In this document: positions 60,612 through 64,000 of the stretch, one piece after another
Position numbering within the stretch: the first letter of the stretch is position 1
Layout of the letters: each line of letters begins with the position of its first letter
Origin: Epiperipatus broadwayi
Taxonomy: Eukaryota; Onychophora; Udeonychophora; Euonychophora; Peripatidae
DNA: 64,000 nucleotides
Reading direction: 5' to 3'
NCBI GenBank assembly: GCA_028023455.1
Contig: JAQFVV010006451.1
Location: forward strand, 667,501 to 731,500
The notes under the pieces: generated by a model
Database searches by the model: none
Seen by the model: only the letters and a program-made list of their open reading frames with translations
What the model was told of the DNA's origin: nothing
Translations under genes and position numbers: made by a program

Positions 60612-60645
<34 letters not shown>
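60440..60645 (+). pseudogene. RTE-like LINE 3' end with TGA tail
   Basis: From 60462 the frame reads DCKRPRKRPHVRWMDEIRK, then CAGVLWRREAKDRRRWIKLG and ETFILQWIDNG, with its stop at 60612-60614. This is the standard C-terminal tail (RP..R..RWMDEI...W...A.DR..W..L.E.F..QW) of the endonuclease-reverse transcriptase LINE group also seen at 42.9-47.5 kb. It is immediately followed by a TGATGA microsatellite to about 60643, the 3' tail of the insertion. It is 5'-truncated and non-functional. Confidence 0.8.
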
Positions 60646-60647
<2 letters not shown>

Positions 60648-60938
60648 ACAGTATGTCTGTTTTAATACAGAAATATAAACTATGGGGAAAAAAAAAACAT
60701 CTGAAGATTTTAAAATATTATTTTATGGTAAATGAAAGGATAAAATAAATGGATAATATTAGGACTGTAGAAATTTATAAATGAGGATATGAAGACAAAA
60801 TGTGGTGTACATCACTATATGTTATGCAAACAATAGTATCATTTCAACTGGATATAATAATAAAGCAATCATGATTTGTGCCAAAGTTGTGAGGGCAACA
60901 CATTTTACGTTTATCAATTAAATTGTAGTAATTTGCTA

Positions 60939-60944
<6 letters not shown>

Positions 60945-60974
<30 letters not shown>

Positions 60975-61007
60975 GCTATCTCATATATATATATATATAT
61001 ATATATA
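60945..61007. repeat. Two TA microsatellites
   Basis: TA runs at about 60945-60970 and 60983-61006 are separated by ATGCTATCTCA. They lie upstream of the HH-D element, like the TA runs that flank other elements in the window. Confidence 0.9.
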
Positions 61008-61059
61008 AAATACAAGCTTAAAAGCAAGTTACATCATTTGTTTCTTGTTTGTTAATTAT

Positions 61060-61445
61060 TATAAGTGTACCCATGAAGGCTTTTGCAATGTTATATTGAT
61101 TTATATGGTGAAACTGAATTGAGTTCAGACCTGTATTGCTATCTGGTTTGTAAGACTGGATTTGAAGACATTTACATGTCTGAAAAATTCAGGTTTTAAA
61201 ATTGATAGTAACATAATAGATAAATGCTGCCTTTTGAGTTGGTATTTTAGATCTAGTATCTGGAGTCCTAACTCCTTACCGAGGTGAGCCATAAGCTTGA
61301 AACAAATTGGTCTGGGAATGAGGACATTCTGATAGAGATTTTGAAGTCTTTCTCTTTTGGCACTTATAAATTAAAGCTTGATTGGAGCTATTGGTAAGCT
61401 CCCTTTAAGGTGAACATTTTAATGCAAGCTTAAAAGCAAGTTACA
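61060..61445 (+). mobile_element. HH-D element
   Basis: Ordered blocks are ACATTTACATGTCTGAAAAAT, TAGATAAATGCTGCC, GAGTTGGTATTTTAGATC, the ribozyme, CTCTTTTGGCACTTATAAA, and GCTATTGGTAAGCTCC. The last two match the arms of the 28 kb palindrome and the first three match 12.2 kb, which links those two copies into one family. Confidence 0.7.
61272..61318 (+). ncRNA. Hammerhead remnant, HH-D
   Basis: CCGAGGT stands where CTGAGGA is expected (U4 and A9 changed). Helix II AGC-CATAA-GCT, GAA, ACAAATTGGT (one mismatch from the palindrome) and C are kept. Probably inactive. Confidence 0.6.
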
Positions 61446-61476
61446 GAATTATTTTCTTATTTTATTAATTTTATAT

Positions 61477-62250
61477 TGTAACGGAATATAATATCCCGTC
61501 ACATTATTTTAAAATGAAAATAAAAAGATCGTAAATAAAATTGATTTATTAAAAAGAAAAAAATTTAAAAACTGAAAAGTAAAAGTTGTTTAATATATAT
61601 ATTGTCGCGCAGATGGAAAACTTAAATTATTTTGAGAAAAAGTATTTAAAAGTATTTTTTTTGTTGTAAAAAAAAAAAAGTAAAAATATAAAGATTGATA
61701 TTTTAAAAATAGAAATAATGTTGATTTCTATAATCTTAGAAAATGGAAATGATTGTCTTATTAATTAAATGATTGTTCAAAAGCAAACTAGCCCTTGAAA
61801 AATTAAAATAAATTAAATGGTCAGATAAGAGAATACAAAGAAATTAAATGACCAATGCAAGCACGAAAATGACAGCACGGACCATAACTGAAACACGAAA
61901 GGATTAGTGATGTCTTGCTGGTTGAATCCCAAGATTCGATGATAAGAGGCTAAGAAAAATATAAAAGCCAAAGGATTATTATAATTGTTATCTGAGAGCT
62001 GACTATGAATATGTCGTTATCTATATTGCAGATTTTCACGATGTGGAAGTCTGCAATAAATTTAATTTTCCGGACAACCAGCTGAGGCCTATTGATGACA
62101 GTTCCTGACCAAATGCATGGCAAGTTGTAGTTTCATTTCAAAGAAGGACAAAATCTACAAAAGTGATCACGATGATGGACTTCTAAATCTGCTAAATCCG
62201 TAAAGTATGAACTATTGTGTCTATCTAATAAAAACTTTCCTAAAATTGCA
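61477..62250 (+). promoter_or_regulatory. LTR-like segment
   Basis: It starts TGTAACGGAATATAATATCC. It has TATAAAAG at 61960-61967, a GC-richer transcript-like body, and AATAAA at 62227-62232. A solo LTR is the simplest reading. The 3' boundary and target duplication could not be fixed, and no coding region follows. Confidence 0.35.
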
Positions 62251-63450
62251 AGTAATTAATAGCTGAAAATAAGAACTCTTATCTGAATTAAAAAATGCAA
62301 ATTCAATTATCAATATTTTTTATGCAGATGTTTAAGCAATCATTTCCATTTTGTGTGTGTGTGTGTGTATTATGTTTTAACTAAAATGTATTAAATATAA
62401 AGTTGGGTATAGATAGCTGCATGGATAAAGATTAATAACTATGTTTAAATTTGTTTATGTTTAATTTGAGGGATTTTAATTTCAGGCTATTTGTTTCGTA
62501 GTTAGGGCAATGCTTGTGGAGGGATATATGGGTGTTTATATTAATGTAATGTGAAGCGTGTTTAGCATACAGGGCAACATGCCCAACTGAGTGCATGACC
62601 CCAAAGAGGCAGTCATATCATTGAAATGGTCGCAGATGTATTTCCTGCACCATTGACCCCTTCTAGCTCTATGGACAGGGATTTATAAGACAGCAGAAAG
62701 ACCGCTCTCCCTCATGCGTAGACTCTTAAAAAAATTACATACATGATTCCTTATTCAGACAGATGCACTTTCCTGTTCTGGACATGGATCATTTCCTTCA
62801 AATAATATCATGCTGTCAGATGCACATTCTTGTCGGCATGGTTTTATGCTAGCATCTTCATATTACATTGGTTGCAAATATATATCTGGAAGCTGACATT
62901 GGGTTGACTACAAACTTTTTAGTCTGAGATTGAATGAATGTTTTGATAAGTTTTTAAGTGAAAAAAATCTATGTAGCCTATCTATACTCAACATGCTAAA
63001 GTAAAATATAATTTAAATATCCATCTGTGCAGTCTATTTAAAATAGTAATTTAAATTTAAAAAAATTAATGTTAAAATCTAAAAAATAAATCTATTCCTC
63101 AATTTTAAATATGCGTTAATAAAATCTATTTGTGTGTTAATTACTGGCAGTGGCTTCTTTTATTTTATTGTTTTAAATATTAATATATTTTGAGAATCTA
63201 AATCTATTAAAACTTATAAAAATGTTTAAAATCTCTGCTACTCTATGAGCTAGTGACATTGGGCAAACAGTCAGAATAATATATATAAAATTTTTTTTTG
63301 AATTTTAACTTACGTATCTGCCTACTATATAAATTTTTCTAGGTTCAAATGCCTAGATGGCGCCCTCGTGCGGCGGATACGTTAAAGGCTCCTTTCATTG
63401 ACCGTTAATATATATATATATAAAGGTATGGGTAAGAGATTGTGGTCTAG
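62251..63450. other. Unassigned; GC-richer patches at 62520-62860 and 63335-63400
   Basis: 62520-62860 contains TGACCCCTTCTAGCTCTATG and CTTGTCGGCATGGTTTTATG, which look like pieces of an old interspersed repeat. At 63343-63355, AGGTTCAAATGCC resembles a tRNA B box followed by a GC-rich stretch (TGGCGCCCTCGTGCGGCGG), so a SINE fragment is possible. No A box was found. Confidence 0.35.
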
Positions 63451-63451
63451 G

Positions 63452-63495
63452 CCAACTGATAACTGCTGGTTCAGCAATGAAATTGACATCTTAGG
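63452..63495 (+). ncRNA. Hammerhead remnant related to HH-F
   Basis: CCAA, CTGATAA (G8 to A), helix II TGCTGG...CAGCA, and GAAATTG. The order matches HH-F but helix III and the helix I 3' strand are not recoverable. Inactive relic. Confidence 0.4.
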
Positions 63496-64000
63496 GATCA
63501 TAGTCTTTTTCACCTGTCTTAGGTCATATATTTATGATTACCTATCTCCACAAGATGTTAATAGTGGATAGGAATCAGTCCCCATCTTGTATGTAAGTGG
63601 TGTAGTGAAAATTACAGTACAGAAATATTACTCATTATTGGATAATCTTTAATCTAATGAATGACTAATAAAAAGTATTAATATTGATTATAAAATTGTG
63701 GCTTCTGAAAAAATTATTATTTATAGGGTTGTGATATTCTTCAACTAAAATATCAAAGATAATGTAGAATATATAATTTAATCAACTAAAATATTTATTG
63801 AATGATTTGGTATTAAACTATATAGCTATATGTTAGTTAGTTTAGCTTTAAAATCACTGGATTTTAAAATCAGGAATTAATATTCATTAAGGCTGTAGCC
63901 TCAAGCACATGCATATAAAATGCGATAGTAGGGACCTCTACAAGTCTTAAAACCACAAGCTTACTCATTGGAAATAATGCAAATTAATTTCTTTTACCAC
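63496..64000. other. Non-coding end of window
   Basis: AT-rich. At 63932-63962, GGGACCTCTACAAGTCTTAA and ACCACAAGCTTA match a short repeat also seen at 5478-5500 and beside the LINE ends at 14967-14984 / 19711-19728. Confidence 0.5.

Overview
The window is eukaryotic, very AT-rich intergenic DNA, almost certainly from an invertebrate animal. It holds decayed RTE-like and other LINE pieces, Penelope-like GIY-YIG endonuclease remnants, tRNA-derived SINE pieces, long GATA/GGTA and AAT microsatellites, and many snap-back (palindromic) insertions. I could not settle the taxon: the repeat mix would fit a mollusc, chelicerate or similar genome, and this is inference. No intact host gene is visible. 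One 500-base run of N (13826-14325) is a scaffold gap.

Layout. Positions 1-8020 and 17255-23662 are diverged inverted copies of one sequence (arm 1 and arm 2). A third copy (arm 3, 14326-17250) lies directly beside arm 2 as a much more similar inverted copy. Arm 1 carries a 1.19 kb insertion that arm 2 lacks; arm 2 and arm 3 carry tandem LINE 3' ends that arm 1 lacks. From 23.7 to 42 kb the DNA is mostly unannotatable AT-rich sequence with palindromic insertions. From 42.9 to 47.5 kb lies the wreck of an RTE-like LINE, interrupted by a foldback element and by a tandem ribozyme array. From 48 to 64 kb come more palindromes, three LTR-like segments, a second Penelope-like remnant and further ribozyme repeats.

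The main result is a set of hammerhead ribozyme motifs in at least six repeat families, named here HH-A to HH-F. Each has CUGANGA, a short helix II, GAA, a self-complementary helix III with little or no loop, an H17 cleavage base, and a pairable helix I. Two families occur as head-to-tail arrays: HH-A with a 456 bp period and HH-B with about 420 bp. That organisation matches retrozymes and Penelope-like pseudo-LTRs. Three insertions have readable target-site duplications of 14, 14 and 16 bp. The ribozymes sit at or near the centre of several palindromes. Many families have a CpG at the catalytic G12, and this dinucleotide is decayed in most older copies.

Functionally, the GIY-YIG remnants at 32 and 59 kb show which kind of reverse-transcribing element could have mobilised the non-coding ribozyme units. 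No intact source element is present here.
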